This document shows, piece after piece, positions 8,785 through 17,804 of a stretch of DNA of 58,968 nucleotides (positions are counted from its first letter, which is position 1; every line of letters starts with the position of its first letter). This stretch comes from Flavobacteriales bacterium (lineage in GTDB: Bacteria > Bacteroidota > Bacteroidia > Flavobacteriales_F > PHOS-HE28): positions 1-58,968 of the forward strand of contig JADJXF010000023.1 in assembly GCA_016715995.1 (NCBI GenBank), read 5' to 3'. The notes below the pieces were generated by a model that searched no databases, was not told the DNA's origin, and saw only the letters and a list, made by a program, of their open reading frames with translations. The position numbers were made by a program, and so were the translations under genes.

Positions 8785-10239
8785 ATGGGAAGTTGGAAGC
8801 TGCTGTGCGGGGCTTTGCTGTTGTGGGCGTGTCCCTCATTCGCCCAGTATGCAGGGATGGGGGAATTAATCTACCCCGAGAAGCTATGGGCCGATTTGGA
8901 CGTGGTGCGAGACGCCATCCACCAAGCGCATCCGGATCCGTATCGATATGTCACCAAGGGTGAACTGGATCAGGAGTTCGATGCCCTGCGCGATTCCATC
9001 CGGACGCCATTGACCACGGATCGGTTCGTCGCCAAGCTGATGCCCGTGCTGCAACGCATCGGTGATGGCGGACTACGGGTCGAACTCGATCAACGGACAA
9101 TGCAGCGGATCCGTGAGCAGAGCACCATGCTGCCGCTTCGGGTCCGGTTGATCGAGGAGTCGCTGTACATCGAAGAAGAGTTGAAGGGCTTCCGAACCTT
9201 TCCCCCGGGCAGCCGCATCGTTTCCGTGAACGGCATATCGGCTGCACGCATCCTCTCGGAATGCGGCGCATGGGTGATTGCCGATGGCGCCAATGAGAGC
9301 CGTCGCCGCTTCGTCATTGAGAAAGAGATTCCATTACTGTTTGTGCTGACCTATGGGAACGCCGCAGCCTATGTGGTTGAGGTGGAGACCCCCGATGGCA
9401 GGCGGATGGAGGAGGTGCTCACCGGTATGCGTGAAGAAGAGATGCAGCGGATGCGGAAGCCCGAGGGCGTGGCCATGCATCCCTGGCGCTCCACCTGGGA
9501 GTCGGAGACAGCGACGCTGTGGGTCACGTTATCGAGTCTTGACCCGGACGTGCTTGCGCGCAGCGGACAGCGTCCAGCATCATTCCTGACGGCCATGCGG
9601 AAGGAGCTGGAGGTGAACAAAGCCAGGAACCTCGTGATTGACATTCGCGGTTGCACGGGAACCGAGCTCGCCGTGGCCGAACAGGTTTTCGCCGCCGTGG
9701 CACTTGCCCCGTTCCGAATCGTGCAGGGCATGACTTCGCGTCCTGGGCCATGGCAATCCGTTGAAGGCATGGTGGACCTTCCTGATCAACATGTCGCCTC
9801 CATCGGCCGCAACTACCTGCCGGCCCGCCACGGTGTGGTCGCGTTGCGTCCCGACGACCCGCGGCTTGCTTTGCTTGATCCGCGAAAAAGTGCGTTCCGA
9901 GGGACGGTGTTCGTCGTGTGCGATGGTGGCACCCGGCAGGCTGCCGCAGCGCTTGCGATGCTTGCTAAGCGCAGCGGCCGGGCAAGGCTCGTGGGCGAGG
10001 AGACGGGATCAAACGCCCATTCCTTCACCGGCGGCCATGAATTGGCGGTGACCATGCCCAATTCTGGAGTGAAGCTCCATGTGCCGCTGGTGCGTTACCT
10101 GCCCGATGGGTCACCCGACGGCCCTGCGGATCATGGCGAGCAGCCGAGGCATTCCGCCCATCAACAGCCGTGGGGTGTGGCCAAGGGACGCGATACCGTG
10201 AAAATGGCCCTGATCGAGATGATCCGCGCGCTGCAATGA
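8785..10239 (+). CDS. Exported S41-peptidase-like protein lacking the catalytic serine
   Basis: 484 residues. ATG 8785 opens a signal peptide (MGSWKLLCGALLLWACPSFA); the longer frame crosses a terminator and a promoter. The layout follows C-terminal-processing/IRBP-type S41 proteins: helical N-terminus ('DLDVVRDAIHQAHPDPYRY'), a PDZ-like segment ('FPPGSRIVSVNGISAARIL') and an S41 core. Key positions are altered. The usual DLRGNGGG is 'DIRGCTGTE', and the nucleophile motif (Thr-x-Ser-x-x-E) reads 'GGTRQAAAAL', with Gln385 where Ser is expected. The downstream 'LVGEETGSN' strand is kept. It is therefore probably a non-peptidase binding or scaffolding protein in the periplasm. Its stop overlaps the next start by four bases. 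Confidence 0.75.
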   Translation: MGSWKLLCGALLLWACPSFAQYAGMGELIYPEKLWADLDVVRDAIHQAHPDPYRYVTKGELDQEFDALRDSIRTPLTTDRFVAKLMPVLQRIGDGGLRVELDQRTMQRIREQSTMLPLRVRLIEESLYIEEELKGFRTFPPGSRIVSVNGISAARILSECGAWVIADGANESRRRFVIEKEIPLLFVLTYGNAAAYVVEVETPDGRRMEEVLTGMREEEMQRMRKPEGVAMHPWRSTWESETATLWVTLSSLDPDVLARSGQRPASFLTAMRKELEVNKARNLVIDIRGCTGTELAVAEQVFAAVALAPFRIVQGMTSRPGPWQSVEGMVDLPDQHVASIGRNYLPARHGVVALRPDDPRLALLDPRKSAFRGTVFVVCDGGTRQAAAALAMLAKRSGRARLVGEETGSNAHSFTGGHELAVTMPNSGVKLHVPLVRYLPDGSPDGPADHGEQPRHSAHQQPWGVAKGRDTVKMALIEMIRALQ

Positions 10240-11302
10240 GGCTGCTTGTGCCCTTTGTGGCGATGGTGCTCGTCGGATGTCGTCCTGCTGCTCCTGCGAA
10301 CGAGAACGGGGATTGGACCGAGCGTTCTTGTCGTTACGCGCGCTGCTTCCAGGTGCTTCAGCGCGGTGAGGAGCGTCGGCTCATCATTTTCGGATCCGCC
10401 AGCCGCTCGGATACGCTCGATGTGATAACCATCCCCGCATCAAGCGGATCACCTGCCCTGCAACGGATTGCGCTTCTCAGCACCACGCATGTGCCCTTCA
10501 TCGCGGCATTGGGTATGGAGGACCATGTGGCGGCCGGAGCGTTCATCGATCGCGCGCATAATGTGCGGCTGTCTGAACGCGTCAAGAACGGCGAGCTGCA
10601 GGAGGTGGCCACGGCGGACGGCATTGATTGCGAGCGATTGACGCTGGCACGTGTGGATGCCATCTTCGATTACCCCTTCGGCCGCTCTCAGGTGCGCTCA
10701 ACGTTGCCGGCGCGCGCTTCATACCGGTCACCGAGTACCTTGAAGAGCATCCCTTGGGACGCGCTGAGTGGTTGCGCTTCTTCGGTACGGTGATGGGAGC
10801 GGAGCGCATGGCCGACAGCCTGTTCGAGGTAATCGCCCTTCGATATGACGCAGAGGCGGGCAGGAGCTCGAGAGGCGCACCTGGACCAGTGGTCTTCTTC
10901 GGCAGCGCATGGCAGAGCCAATGGCATGTGCCGCCGGGCAACAGCTACATGGCGCATCTCATCCAAGACGCCGGAGGGCGTTACGCCTTCGCGGATCGCT
11001 CCGGAGATGCGAACATCGGCCTCGATCTGGAAACGGTGAGCGCTGCGGCGCGCAAGGCTGATCGCTTCGGCGTGATCCTGGCGCATGGTGGCGCGGTGAC
11101 CAGGCTCGACATGACTGGTGATGCGCGCCTCGCTGGACTGCCCGTCTTGCGCAAGGGCGCGTTCTACCTGGACAGCGAGCAATCGGATGTCTTCGGGATG
11201 GCCTTGCTCGAACCGGATGCGCTTCTGCGTGAACTGGCCTGCGTGCTGCGGAGCGATACCTGCTCCTGCACCGGGCACGCCTACGTGTTCCGACCTGCTT
11301 AG
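10236..11302 (+). CDS. Periplasmic-binding-protein lipoprotein (siderophore/haem/B12 type), one-base frameshift
   Basis: The start overlaps the S41-like stop (ATGA). Lipoprotein signal with VLVGC, cysteine at 15. The first frame gives an N-terminal lobe ending 'DAIFDYPFGR'. The second frame continues from about 10690 with 'ALNVAGARFIPVTEYLEEHPLGRAEWLRFFG', a pattern typical of class III (BtuF/FhuD-like) substrate-binding proteins in Bacteroidota. One missing base near 10687 (CGCTCTCAGG versus CGCTCCTCAGG) would restore a 355-residue protein. No permease or ATPase gene is adjacent, so the ligand cannot be inferred. The C-terminus overlaps the convergent Mpo1-like gene by four bases. Confidence 0.75.
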
Positions 11303-11772
11303 TAAGGGATGCCCAGCCGCTGGTAGATGAATCCCATCAGCCACGCCGGCCCGATGAGCAGGAACTGCAGGTCGTCGAGGAAGCTCGGTTTCCGGCCTTC
11401 GATCTTGTGGCCGATGAACTGCCCGATCCATGCCAGCACGAAGAGCACGGTGCAGATGGACCAGAGCGGCCACGGCGCCTGCGCGATGAGGACCTTGCAG
11501 AGCCAGAGGCAGAAATAGCTCCAGAGCGCCATACCAGCCGTCAGGGTGAGCGACCGCGGCAGATAGAATCCGATCAGCACCACGCCGATGGTGATCTTGG
11601 CCCATGGGATCAACCCGATCCACGGCATCTCCGCAGGAGGAATCGAGGCGAGCAGGCCGATCACGCAGAAGAAGATGGTCGGAACGCAGACCCAATGCAC
11701 GAGCTTGTTCGTGGGGTTCTGGTGGCTCTCGCCATAGAGATTGAACCACTGCTGGATGCTACGCTTCGGCAT
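11299..11772 (-). CDS. Mpo1-like (DUF962) membrane protein
   Basis: 157 residues, several membrane segments. Matches the DUF962/Mpo1 family, whose yeast member is an Fe(II)-dependent dioxygenase that alpha-oxidises 2-hydroxy fatty acids. Conserved features are visible: 'WFNLYGESHQNPTNKLVHWVCVP' near the N-terminus, carrying the histidines, and 'GHKIEGRKPSFLDDLQFLLIGPAW' near the C-terminus. It is the last gene of a long minus-strand operon and starts 14 bases inside the DinB-like gene, suggesting coupled translation. Catalytic activity in bacteria is inferred from family membership only. Confidence 0.85.
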   Translation of the reverse strand: MPKRSIQQWFNLYGESHQNPTNKLVHWVCVPTIFFCVIGLLASIPPAEMPWIGLIPWAKITIGVVLIGFYLPRSLTLTAGMALWSYFCLWLCKVLIAQAPWPLWSICTVLFVLAWIGQFIGHKIEGRKPSFLDDLQFLLIGPAWLMGFIYQRLGIPY

Positions 11773-12292
11773 GGGTCAGATAGCGTTCGTTGATGACGTT
11801 CACATGGTGCAGCGTATGGCCGGCGATGATCCAGCCAGCGGCCCGCGCGCTGCACGGATGCCCGTTGGCGCTGCCGGACCGCAGCAAGGCCTCTTGCGGC
11901 AGGCCGTCGAAGAGCGCCACGGTCGATTCGCGGACGACCAACGCTTCGCGGTATAGGTGCTCCATGGAGAGCCCAGCGGTGTCCACCTCGCGCGCCCAGT
12001 CATCCTCCTCGAAGCCGGGCAGTGGCGTCTTGTCGTTGCGGGCGAAGCGCAGCGCGCGGTAGGCCATCACTCGTTCGGTATCGATCATGTGCCGGAGCAC
12101 CTGCTTCACCGTCCACTTCCCCGGCGCGTATCGGTGGTCGACGTTCAATTCGGTCAGTCGCCGCAACAGGCCATCGAATTTCTTCCAGCTCTCGCGCAAT
12201 GCCTGCATCAAGTCATCCGTCCCGCAGAGATCCACATAGCGCTGATAGAAGGGTGCCAGCTCCTCGGGGCCGGGCTTGCCGATCGGGTTCAT
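11759..12292 (-). CDS. DinB-superfamily protein
   Basis: 177 residues, four-helix-bundle DinB/YfiT-type protein. Potential metal ligands are His in 'VKQVLRHMIDTER' and the HxxHH-like group in 'GWIIAGHTLHHVNVINERYL', both in family positions. DinB proteins are metal-dependent enzymes often tied to thiol (bacillithiol, mycothiol) transfer; bshC in this window shows that the organism makes bacillithiol, so a bacillithiol transferase role is plausible but not proven. It sits nine bases after the YdcF-like gene and overlaps the Mpo1-like gene. Confidence 0.85.
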   Translation of the reverse strand: MNPIGKPGPEELAPFYQRYVDLCGTDDLMQALRESWKKFDGLLRRLTELNVDHRYAPGKWTVKQVLRHMIDTERVMAYRALRFARNDKTPLPGFEEDDWAREVDTAGLSMEHLYREALVVRESTVALFDGLPQEALLRSGSANGHPCSARAAGWIIAGHTLHHVNVINERYLTHAEA

Positions 12293-12301
12293 GCTCCGAA
12301 G

Positions 12302-13255
12302 TTATCGGACGGAACGTGACGCCGCCTGATCATCGTCGATGATCGATGGTGCTGGGATGGCCACCACTTCCTTCATCACCAGGATCCAGCCGAAGGGGCG
12401 GAGCCACCAACGCCCGCGTGGGCACCAAGGGTCGTGGATGGAGCGGATGCCGATGCCTTCGGTGCTGCCCATGGCCTTTCGATACAGACGCCATGTGCGG
12501 CGTGCATGAACGCCCATGGTGGCCACATCGAAATGACCGATGCTGTTCGCGTTGGCGAATTGCGCGAAGGCGCGTGCGTTGGACCACGTTCGGCCACCGC
12601 GCTCCAAGGATGCCGGCACCGGAGTGATGCTGGTTTCCGGGATGCCAGCGGCGATGAGGCATGCACGGGCTTCGTGCGCGAAGCTGAACGAGCCGTCCTC
12701 GACGCTTCCGTTGGCCCGGTGGATCCGGATGTCCGAAGCACTCGCGTGCGCGTTCACACCATTGATGGCCAGATGCCCTGCGAAGATCACGGCCTGCCCA
12801 TCCGGAGGCGGATCGGCGCTGGAGGCCGTGATACGGATCCGCTCGCAATAGCGCAGCGCGAAGCGGATGCCATCGGCGGAAGGTGCCGCTGCGATGGTGT
12901 CGGAATCATCGATGAGGATACGTGCCGATGCGTGGGGCAGTCCATCGATGCGCAGGGTAGCGATACCGCTCGCCAGTGGATCGAATTCGATGATGAGCGT
13001 GTCGCCGTGGTGCAGGTAGTAAGTGAAAGGCCGGATCGTCCCTGTCGTATAGATGCGCTCGTAGGCGCCGCTCCTGTACCACGCAGCGATGGTATCGCAG
13101 CCACCTGCGTAGAGCCATCCTTCCACCACCAGGTCCCGAGCGCCGGAGGTTCTTGAAATGGCGAACCAGCGGTGCGCGAAGAGCACGAGCAGCAGCCAGA
13201 TGACCACCAATGCGAGCAAGGCCCTTTTGCCCCAACGACGCAGGCTCTTCTTCAT
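12302..13255 (-). CDS. YdcF/ElyC-like membrane protein with extra beta domain
   Basis: 317 residues. One N-terminal membrane anchor (about 12-30) is followed by a DUF218-like start, 'GARDLVVEGWLYAGGCDTIAAWYRSGAYERIYTTG' (residues about 38-72). A roughly 110-residue beta-rich segment is inserted next, resembling small calcium-dependent carbohydrate-binding modules ('IEFDPLASGIATLRIDG'). The DUF218 fold then resumes with 'TWSNARAFAQFANANSIGHFDVATMGVHARRTW'. DUF218 proteins act in cell-envelope metabolism. The carbohydrate-binding guess rests on pattern only. It overlaps the TPR gene by four bases (ATGA). Confidence 0.65.
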   Translation of the reverse strand: MKKSLRRWGKRALLALVVIWLLLVLFAHRWFAISRTSGARDLVVEGWLYAGGCDTIAAWYRSGAYERIYTTGTIRPFTYYLHHGDTLIIEFDPLASGIATLRIDGLPHASARILIDDSDTIAAAPSADGIRFALRYCERIRITASSADPPPDGQAVIFAGHLAINGVNAHASASDIRIHRANGSVEDGSFSFAHEARACLIAAGIPETSITPVPASLERGGRTWSNARAFAQFANANSIGHFDVATMGVHARRTWRLYRKAMGSTEGIGIRSIHDPWCPRGRWWLRPFGWILVMKEVVAIPAPSIIDDDQAASRSVR

Positions 13256-13571
13256 GCCTCATCGGTCAGCGCCTCTTTCAGCGCCAACAGTTCTGCTCGC
13301 GTCTTCCGATCGCCTGCAACGATGCAGCGCAGCGCCCCGGAGTCGCACACGGCAATGGCTTCCTCCTTCCGCCCGGCCTCAGCGAGCAGCGTGGCCAATT
13401 GATAGTAGGTGGCGATGTGCTCCGGCCGGTCGGACACCAGTTCCTCAAGCTGCGTCATAGCCTCGTCCGGTCGGCCCATGCGTTTGAGTTCAAGGGCGAT
13501 GGCATAGCGCAGGAAGGCATCCTCAGGCTCATCGGCGAGCAGTGTCCGAAGCTGGGAGAGACGGTCGGCGC

Positions 13572-13575
<4 letters not shown>
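13252..13575 (-). CDS. Small TPR protein
   Basis: 107 residues from ATG 13575, whose first four bases overlap the ATPase stop (ATGA). Contains about two tetratricopeptide-like repeats ('DAFLRYAIALELKRMGRPDEAM' and 'IATYYQLATLLAEAGRKEEAIAVCDSG'). No signal peptide, so it is probably a cytoplasmic adaptor. Overlaps at both ends place it firmly in the iron-transporter operon. Confidence 0.8.
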
Positions 13576-14278
<703 letters not shown>

Positions 14279-14282
<4 letters not shown>

Positions 14283-15853
14283 GGTCGCTGACGTTGCAAG
14301 AGGCGGTTGAGAAGCAGCACTGGCGGCACGGCACAAAGTACGATCAGCAGCGCGGGGCGTGAGGCTTCGCGCAATTGCTCGATGGACGCGGAACGATAGG
14401 CCGCAGTGCTCAGCGTCTCGAAGTTGAAGGGCCTCAGGATGAGGGTGAGCGGCAATTCCTTCATGACATCGATGGCCACCAGCATGGCAGCGGCGAGCAG
14501 CGCTGGTCGGAGCAGGGGCAGGTTGATTCGGGTGAAGACCCGCCAGGCCGATGCCCCCAGCACCAGTGCGCTCTCGTCCAGCGCACGGGGCTGCGAACGA
14601 AGCGCGCCGAACAGCGGTTGCGTGCCGACAGCGAGGAAGCGGGCGGCATAGGCATAGAGCAGCAGCCCGAGGCTGCCGATGAGGACCGGGCCGTGCCAGC
14701 CGCTCCGATCAAGTGGGCCTGCGATCGCCATCGCGCCCACGGCAATGACCGCTCCGGGAATGGCGTAGCCCAGGTTCGCCGCGCGCACTGCAAGGTCTGC
14801 CCTGCGGCCGTGCCGTTCGCGGTAGGTGAGGAGGATGGCGATGGAGAGGACTAGCAACGCCGCACCGGCGGCGACCAACAAGCTGTTCGTAAGAGCTTGC
14901 CCCAGTCCCGCGTCCAACCAGGAGGATCCAGGTTGGAATACGTCCGCGACTATGCTCGCGAGCGGCAACCCAGCGGTGAAGAATAGGATGAGCATGCACC
15001 AGGCCGTGGCCAGCCAGCTCTTCGCGCCGCGGAGGCGAATACGTTCAGTAGGCACCTGGTCTGTCTGGAAGGAGCGGTTGCGCCGTAGGTGTCGCTCGAT
15101 CCAGAGTAGCAGCGCCATGCCACCGATCAGCACCATGCCGATCCGCAAAGCGCTGCCCAGGTCGTACAAGCCGCCCCAGCTGCGGAAAAGGCCTGTGGTG
15201 AGCGTGCGAACGCCGAAGTGCTTCGCGGCGCCGAAGTCGTTGATCACTTCCATGGCCAGCAGCAGCGAGCCGGCAGCGAGGGCTGGTCGTGCCAACGGCA
15301 CGCCGATGCGCAAGAAGGCGCGCAGGCCGGTGGCGCCCAGCAGCGCGGCCGCCTCCCGTTGCGTGGTCATCCCATGAGCGAATGCAGCTCGCGCAGGCAG
15401 GTACACGTATGGGAAGAGCACCAGTCCGAGCACGACACCGAGCCCTGGGAGGTGCACGATATCCGGTCGCACGCCAAGATGCGCTGCGCTCCAATTCGAT
15501 ATCGACCCCGTTGGACCGAGCAGGCCAGCGAACGTGTACGCCGCGATGTACGTTGGCATGGCCAAGGGAAGCACGAGCGCCCAACTCACCAGTCGGCGGC
15601 CGCGGAATTCCGTGGTGGCCACCAGCCAAGCGGAAGGCAGGGCGATGAGCCACGCAGTGCAGAGGGCGATGAGAAGAAGAAGCCCGGTCTCGCGCGCCGC
15701 GACGGGTAGGATGGCGACGGATACATGCGCCCATTCGGGAGCCGCGGTGTGCCACGGAGCTGTGAGCACTACCAGCAAGGGAGCCGCCAAGACAAGGGCG
15801 AGTAGGGAAATGGCCCAGAAGCCGACGCGAGCGGGTGATTGCCCCTGTCCCAT
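14279..15853 (-). CDS. Iron(III) ABC transporter permease, fused double permease
   Basis: 524 residues, about 12 predicted membrane segments, with two permease domains fused as in FbpB-type transporters. Each half carries an EAA-type cytoplasmic loop ('REAALLGATGLRAFLRIGVPLARPAL' and 'DESALVLGASAWRVFTRINLPLLRPAL') that docks the ATPase. I choose ATG 15853, 11 bases downstream of the binding-protein stop; a start at 15874 would overlap that gene. It forms the inner-membrane channel for the co-encoded binding protein and ATPase. Confidence 0.92.
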
Positions 15854-15864
15854 GCGCCTTGCTC

Positions 15865-16896
15865 TCAGCGCCAATCCGCAGCGTCGAAGACCTTCACCGC
15901 ATCGGGATTGAGGCGTGCGAGCGCCTCAAGGTTCAGGCTGTCAGGCGTGAAGGTGCCGAAGGCCTGGAGTTCACTGGCCATCGGGATGCCGGGGCGCACC
16001 GGATATTCCTTGTTGCCCTCCGCAAAGAGCCGCTGCGCCTCTTCCCCGGCGAGGAATTCGAGCAGGGCGAGCGCTTCAGCCTTGTGCGGCGCATGCTTCG
16101 CGATGCCTCCTCCACTCACATTCACGTGTACGCCATGCGCACCGATCGTAGGGAAGGCCACGCCAATCATGGCCTTTGCCTTCTGCTTCTCCGCCTCGTC
16201 GCTGGCCATGAGCTTGCCGACATAATAGCTGTTCACGATGGCGATGGTGCCGAGCCCTTCGCCGAGCGCGAGGAGCTGATCGGTGTCGTTGCCTTTTGGT
16301 GTCCGGGCCATGTTGCGCACGATGCCATCGGCCCAAGCTCTTGCCGCGAACGGTCCATCGTGGGCGATCATCGCCGCCAAGAGGCTTTGGTTGTACACAT
16401 TCTCCGAAGCACGCACGAGGATCTTCCCTTTCCATTGCGGCCCGGTGAGGTCAGCCCAGCTTGTGATGGCGTCCGGCTTGACCTTGGTCTTATCGTACGC
16501 AACGATGCGCGCTCGCATGGTCAGCCCGAACCATTGCCCATCCGGATCGCGCAGATGCGCCGGGATGCTTGCGAGGAGGACTTCGCTCGTGGCCGACTGA
16601 AGCAGCCCGCGGGACTTCGCAAGGCCCAGCCGCCCCGCATCGGCGGTGATGAGGATGTCGCAAGGGCTGGTGGCGCCCTCCTGCTCCAGTCGGGCGAGCA
16701 GCTCGTCATCACCGGCCTGCACCACATTCACCGCGATGCCGGTCTTCTGTGTGAATGCTGCGAAGAGATCCTTGTCGGTGTCGTAATGGCGGTGGGTATA
16801 GACGTTCACCTCGCGCTTTTCGGTTGATTCCGGGGCGCGCTCCGCTTGGCCACAGCCAAGGCCAATCAGGGACAGAAGGAGAATTGAACGCATCAT
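15865..16896 (-). CDS. Iron(III) ABC transporter substrate-binding lipoprotein
   Basis: 343 residues. Lipoprotein signal LIGLGC with cysteine at 15. After 'VNVYTHRHYDTDKDLFAAFTQKTGI' the protein follows the FutA/FbpA class: tyrosines at the start, 'DILITADAGRLGLAKSRGLL', and the conserved paired tyrosine motif 'IAIVNSYYVGKL' that ligates Fe(III) in this family. Family knowledge supports ferric iron as ligand. First gene of a seven-gene minus-strand operon, preceded by a -7 promoter element. Confidence 0.93.
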   Translation of the reverse strand: MMRSILLLSLIGLGCGQAERAPESTEKREVNVYTHRHYDTDKDLFAAFTQKTGIAVNVVQAGDDELLARLEQEGATSPCDILITADAGRLGLAKSRGLLQSATSEVLLASIPAHLRDPDGQWFGLTMRARIVAYDKTKVKPDAITSWADLTGPQWKGKILVRASENVYNQSLLAAMIAHDGPFAARAWADGIVRNMARTPKGNDTDQLLALGEGLGTIAIVNSYYVGKLMASDEAEKQKAKAMIGVAFPTIGAHGVHVNVSGGGIAKHAPHKAEALALLEFLAGEEAQRLFAEGNKEYPVRPGIPMASELQAFGTFTPDSLNLEALARLNPDAVKVFDAADWR

Positions 16897-16924
16897 GGAG
16901 CGGCCTTGAATATTTGGGCGGGCA

Positions 16925-16932
16925 CGAAAGTA
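16925..16932 (-). promoter_or_regulatory. Bacteroidota -7 promoter element of the iron transporter operon
   Basis: TACTTTCG (minus strand), TAnnTTTG type with C at the seventh position, 28 bases upstream of the binding-protein start. No obvious iron-regulator palindrome was recognised next to it. Confidence 0.5.
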
Positions 16933-17045
16933 CCCTGAGCAACGGGGCCTGCCATACCGCGATCGGGGTATTCAGAAAGCGAACCCCTGCGGTTCGAGGC
17001 ACGTATCCACGCGCGCTTGCTACCTGGCCGCGCCTCACCTGCGCG

Positions 17046-17804
17046 ATGCTATTGGCCGGTACCGCCACCATCGCGCGGCAGGCCTCATCGCGCTTCACTT
17101 ATGTCAACCTGCTCTGGCTGGATTCGGGCCTGTCCGTCATCGCGCTCGGCCTTTATGCATGGACGATCATGGGTGTTCCGTTCGCTTGGGATCTCTGGCT
17201 CGCGCCGCTCCTGCCCATCACAACTGCCTTGGGGCTGACTTTCGGCTATGTGCAGGATGGATTCCGCATCCGTCGCAGCACCCGTTTCGGGTATCGGGTC
17301 CAGGTGGGTACGGAGGCACCCGATTTCGCCTTGCCCGATCAGGACGGCACTGTCATCCGGCTTTCGGAGTACAGGGGTCAGCATCCGGTACTGCTCATCT
17401 TCGTTCGTGGCGACTGGTGCCCAGGCTGTCACATGATGCTGCGCACTTACGAGCGCAACCGCGAGCGCTTCCTCGGGAAAGGCGTGCATGTCCTGGCCGT
17501 GGGTCCGGATGACATCGAGGTGAACCGCGACATGGTTGCGCGGATCGGCGTCGGTTTCCGCATGCTCAGCGACGATGACCAGCTTGTAAGCGGCGAGTTC
17601 GGCGTGGTGTACAGCAATCCCGTGCTGGAGATGGGCTTGGACTATGCCCAGGGCATACCGCTGCCGGCTTCCTTTCTAATCGACGCAACAGGAATGGTTC
17701 GCTATGTGTCGCGCCCCGACCGCGTTGGCGAGTTCCTCGATCCGGAACTGATCTTCGGTGTGCTCGATGGACTGCCGATCAACCTTTCATCGGCATGGAG
17801 TTGA
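17046..17804 (+). CDS. Membrane-anchored peroxiredoxin/redoxin (AhpC-TSA type)
   Basis: 252 residues from ATG 17046; the frame is open further upstream, so the start is uncertain. Two hydrophobic segments (about 20-40 and 45-65) precede a thioredoxin-fold domain beginning 'VGTEAPDFALPDQDGTVIRLSEYRG'. The active site is 'FVRGDWCPGCHMMLRTYE', a CxxC peroxiredoxin/thioredoxin-like motif. 'PLPASFLIDATGMVRYV' follows near the end. The catalytic domain is probably held at the membrane; its side is unclear. The stop overlaps the PAS-SpoIIE gene by ten bases, which suggests co-expression and perhaps a redox input to that phosphatase (inference). Confidence 0.8.
   Translation: MLLAGTATIARQASSRFTYVNLLWLDSGLSVIALGLYAWTIMGVPFAWDLWLAPLLPITTALGLTFGYVQDGFRIRRSTRFGYRVQVGTEAPDFALPDQDGTVIRLSEYRGQHPVLLIFVRGDWCPGCHMMLRTYERNRERFLGKGVHVLAVGPDDIEVNRDMVARIGVGFRMLSDDDQLVSGEFGVVYSNPVLEMGLDYAQGIPLPASFLIDATGMVRYVSRPDRVGEFLDPELIFGVLDGLPINLSSAWS

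Noticed and set aside
15835..16827. 330-codon open frame antisense to the iron-binding protein gene
   Set aside because: Shadow frame; the minus-strand gene is a well conserved FutA-like protein.
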